Origin: Echinometra lucunter
Lineage: Eukaryota; Echinodermata; Echinoidea; Camarodonta; Echinometridae
Length of the DNA: 64,000 nt
Reading direction: 5' to 3'
Assembly (NCBI GenBank): GCA_029962745.1
Contig: CM057157.1
Coordinates: 7,240,197 to 7,304,196, forward strand
A model generated the notes under the pieces. The model worked only from the letters and a program-made list of their open reading frames with translations, did not search any database and was not told where the DNA came from. Shown here piece after piece: positions 60,278-64,000 of this stretch; position 1 is the stretch's first letter; each line of letters opens with the position of its first letter. The translations under genes and the position numbers were made by a program.

Positions 60278-61140
60278 ATCCATTCCGGGTGGTCACTCAG
60301 GGTCTGGATCTGGAAGGGAAAAGCAGAAGAGAAGTTGATACACAGGAATTTTTTTTAAAAAACCATTCCGGGTGGTCACTCATTCCGTGTTTACACAGTG
60401 ACTCGGCTCGAGTGTTGAATCCTCAAGCAGGGTCGAACGCTGTGAAGAGGGCAACTGTGATCGTGTTTATACCGAAACGAAAAAGGCGAGTTCGACACGG
60501 CCCGCATATACTTACATATTTTTCCACAACGAGAGTGAGGCTGAGTTACGTTAGTTATAAGACTGCCGTGGTGGCAGCACTATATTAAATATATAGAAGA
60601 ATAAGTAATGCAAGGATCATACCAAACAGTGATATACCATACAAACAATTTAACGAGCAAGAGTAGAATTTCACGATCCCTAAAAAGAGTATTTTTAACC
60701 TAGGGAAATCGAGCGAAGGCAGGGGCATAGCAAGGACAAGAGAGCTATCTCGCGCGATACCGGATGCGGCTATTCCTACGGGTCACAAGGGTTCGACACG
60801 GCTTTCTGTTTACACACGAAAAAATAGACGAGTCTGACTCGGCTCGCGGGTTGAAACCTACGATTCTGGCGGATCAAAAAAGCGGTGTTCGACACGGCTC
60901 ACGGATCACACTGATCACGTTTACACAACATAAAATTGCCGTGTTGAGCACGGGTCGCGTGTTGAACCCCCGAGCCGAGTCACTGTGTAAACACGGTATC
61001 AGAGTCTAGAGGGAAAAGCAGAAGAGAACATGATACACAGGATTTTTTTTTTTTTTTTTTTGTAATCCATTCTGGGTGGTCACTCAGGGTCTGGATCTGA
61101 AGGGAAGCGCAGAGCCACTGAAGAGAACATGATATACCAA
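60278..61140 (-). repeat. Tandem copies of the ATG4 Cys-exon acceptor
   Basis: Units of about 80 bp repeat the intron end, CCCTTCCAG acceptor and first exon bases of 60227. Copies lie at 60278-60355, 60360-60382 plus 60999-61065 (split by a transposon), and 61066-61140. In the copies that keep that stretch the CGA codon of the exon is TGA, so use of a decoy acceptor would meet a stop after about four codons. Confidence 0.8.
60383..60998. mobile_element. 616-bp MITE with 28-bp inverted termini
   Basis: The left end TTCCGTGTTTACACAGTGAC and right end TACCGTGTTTACACAGTGAC (reverse complement) match over about 28 bp. TCA flanks both sides (60380-60382 and 60999-61001), so a 3-bp duplication is likely, as in Harbinger-type elements. 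The interior repeats GTTCGACACGGCTC-like motifs several times. It is inserted inside one of the tandem acceptor copies. Confidence 0.8.
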
Positions 61141-61141
61141 C

Positions 61142-64000
61142 CTTTCAAAAATCCTTCCTAAAATATAATACACAGACATTAGAAATATAATAATAATGGT
61201 AATAAAAGTAATTATGATTCCTACTTGAAGCCAGAACTACATTTCATAACAATCTTTAAAGTGCCACTGGTAGGGAAACTGTATCACTACCTACATGTAC
61301 AAGGAGAACTGAAAATGCCTACAATGTACATGTACAAGAGGGAAAGGAAGTTGTATTGGCTAAAAATGGGAAATCAGCTATTTGATTTTAATAGAAGATG
61401 TTGCATGCATTGCCTAAGATGAATCTTCATGATTCATGATATTAGGAAGTCAGGAGGTTGAATTGCTTTGTTTTCCAGCACAGAGGGAATGGGGGTGTAT
61501 TCACTGAGCTTTGAACCTGCAGCATGGGGCTTGACAAAATCATGCAACTGACAGATACAGGGTGTATAAAATCACTGTTCTGCAAAAAAAACCTTTTAAA
61601 AATATTAAATATATGTTTTTTAAGTTATGCCAAAGACAACATGTCCATAGGTTTCAAAACCTACATGTAATGAAATACATATTTCCACTTGCTCATACAG
61701 TGAAGTTACAATGTAGCATGTACTTTGTTTTAGCCTACTTATAAAACAGGGGTAAAAAATTGCATGACTGACACCCCTATAAGGTGTGAGAAGAACGTGT
61801 CATTGGCCTGGATGTAGGAAGTTGGGATGAGTAACTAAGCCTACTCATCCACTCTGAACAGAAAAGGAAATGATCAGCCAGGAATGGACTTATGAAACAA
61901 TTCTCATCATGTACAGGACAGGACAGTCAGATAGATCAGGCTATCTGCTTGTATGCAATGAATAGCACCTTTATAATTCAAGTTCATAGGCAACTGCAAT
62001 CCAGGGGAAATCTGCTGCCCCACTGATCACTAGATTTTTCTAAATTCTCTGCCTTGGGTATCAACCGGTTCCATTAGGCAATGGTTTGAAACTTCAATAT
62101 TTTAGGCTTTCACTATAATTATGAGAGTTCAAAGTGGTAAGATCAACAAGAAATGAACAAAGGAAATTCATGAAGAAAAATTAAAAAAGTAAAATTTCTT
62201 GTTGATCATGCTAAATGACACTCTTTTGTGTACCTTTTCAAGTAATTTTGTATATTTTAAGGTACATGTGCATACAGTATGTACACACATCTCTAAAATT
62301 ATTTGTCTTTATTTCCATTTTTTGTTTTAAGATAGTAGTAAATAGCCTTAACAGCCCATTATTCATATAAGAACTCATTAGCAGCCTCCAATTAAAACCA
62401 AAACAAGCATGGCCAATAAATGCAATTTCAGGAAACTTTCATCATACTCTGTGGTCAAACTGAAAGAGCTTGGGTCTGTGTATGCAGACTAATTCACATA
62501 TTCCTATCATTTCCTTTGCACAGGTACGGTATATGTGCGCATGTCTGTAGTCTACTATAATCCAGACTCACGCCGACCAGTGAAGGTTTCCACTACGTCT
62601 GCGAACCACTGCCAGCTTCCATACCATGAGTCAAAGCTACCCTCATGATATTGAAGTCTCAGTCAGCAAGTATAGAGGAAGTGAGTAAACCACTCACATC
62701 TGGTTCTCTTGAGTATACTACACCACTATGATACAAGAACTGTACAGTGGAACTACACAGTGAAACCACACAGTATATAGCCTATATGAAACTGGTGCAA
62801 GAGGCTACCAGATATCATGTACTTGCCAAATTGCCAAATAGCCAAATTGCCAAATTGATAACAGTGCTAACTCGCACTCGCCTGCTTGTCAGGACTATGG
62901 GCAAAAGACAGAAGAAAAAGTCATGTAGGGGCAGTCAACAGTTCAGCTCATCAAAGCTAAAAAAAGCCCCATAAACAAACAAACATGCAAAGAATAAACA
63001 CACAAGTTAAAAAACTAAAGCCGTGTAAAAAGCAATGATAAACAAACTGCAGCAAGAAATTTCACATTTGCATTACCAAGTGCAAAAAGAGCAAAAGTAG
63101 AATGCAAGAAAATGACAATGCCCACAGACAATGGTTTAGCCATGTTGCTTAGCATGCTCAGGGGGGATATGTCTCATTGAGGCCTGTACATCATCCCTGC
63201 AAATCACTTTCTGAAAAGCAGCCTAAAAGGGGATTACAGTAGGATGGCAGTAGGAGTGGTTTTGATACCCTAAACAGAGAATAATGTATTACATCTCAAA
63301 TTTTTGTACCCTTAACCACTGTCATTTTATGCCAGGATTGCATCATAATCTCCTAATTTAATAACCCTTTCCCAGATTTTCCTGATTTTGATACCCTTAA
63401 CTGGATCCTGTTTTCCCCGCCTGGTACTGAAAAAACCCCTTTTACTATGTTTTTGTTTATGCGGATGATGTACAGGCCTCGATGAGATATATTCCACCCC
63501 CCCCCCCCCTTAGCATGTAAACCAATTGTTTGTGGTACAGTAGCAAGATGATAAAAACCAAATTGCCCACAGAAACTAAAGTAACCTTGACAACTCACAG
63601 ACATTAAAGTAGACATGAAAAGTATTGTATACACAAAATTATGTCATTGTCTAGGTATTGAATTTTTTGTAAAAAGTGAGAGTGGTGATTCTATAATGTA
63701 TCATTTTACTATCTGCATGTAATTTGTCACTGTCCAGGAGATGAAAATTATAAATTTTGCCAGGTGCTGCTTGATCCAAAATGTTATCATTTTTCAAACA
63801 GATGAATATTCAACAGGGCAATAGATATAATGTCTCTCGCCACATTCGCGTGCCAACATTCTTGCAGGTAAATTGCAATGTTTAACCTCATTTGACCTTT
63901 GACCTACATTGTACATACCTGACCTTTGACCTCTAATAATGCTGAGGTCCCTGTAAGCCATCTAACATCCAAGTTAGGCTACAAATGGGCTTATGGTTCA
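61142..64000. other. ATG4 intron or upstream region, no confirmed exon
   Basis: I could not recognise the N-terminal ATG4 block (a WNN-x-KYxW-like segment) on the minus strand. A Trp-rich open segment at about 62572-62645 has a phase-compatible donor but no known similarity. GACCTTTGACC motifs appear at about 63890-63935. A C run lies at about 63497-63510. Confidence 0.45.

Overview
The window is animal nuclear DNA, most likely from an echinoderm and probably a sea urchin. That is an inference from four things: small exons in long AT-rich introns, a Vasa protein with five CCHC zinc knuckles, dense short inverted-repeat transposons, and GACCTTTGACC-type dispersed repeats. No prokaryotic features were seen. 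Both host genes lie on the minus strand. Most other open frames are shadows.

Region 1 (about 1-29,895) is a complete vasa/DDX4 gene. It begins with ATG at 29,895 and can be followed through 19 coding exons with matching splice phases to a stop, giving 794 codons. It encodes a Gly/Arg-rich N-terminus, five zinc knuckles each on its own phase-1/phase-1 exon, a full DEAD-box helicase core, and the acidic DDESWD tail. The last exon and its flanks occur twice, in a segmental duplication of about 3.8 kb (1-3,780 and 6,495-10,216). This is either a real tandem duplication or two haplotypes joined in assembly. Zinc-knuckle exons 8 and 9 encode identical residues but differ at ten synonymous sites.

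Region 2 (about 29,900-44,560) is intergenic and rich in transposons. It holds a 232-bp foldback element with a perfect 9-bp target duplication just upstream of vasa, a 1.4-kb element with arms of roughly 370 bp, a 5'-truncated and twice-frameshifted Jockey-superfamily LINE, a GACC repeat and a SINE.

Region 3 (44,564-beyond 64,000) is the C-terminal 663 residues of an ATG4C/D-like autophagy cysteine protease in seven exons. The N-terminal exons lie beyond the window or were not recognised. The protein has an unusual disordered insertion of about 300 residues inside the protease domain. The sequence encoding its C-terminal EDFVLLDS tail is the first of about eight degenerate tandem units of about 66-75 bp that continue through the presumed 3' UTR. 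The acceptor of the catalytic-Cys exon is also tandemly duplicated, giving decoy acceptors that lead straight into a stop; a 616-bp transposon sits in one of these copies.

The two genes have no obvious functional link: vasa acts in the germline and piRNA pathway, ATG4 in processing ATG8-family proteins. The most unusual signals are the ATG4 C-terminal tail array, the duplicated splice acceptor, the duplicated vasa last exon, and the exon-by-exon growth of the vasa zinc-knuckle region. All exon limits were read by eye from GT/AG sites, frame and family similarity; no alignment or transcript evidence was available.
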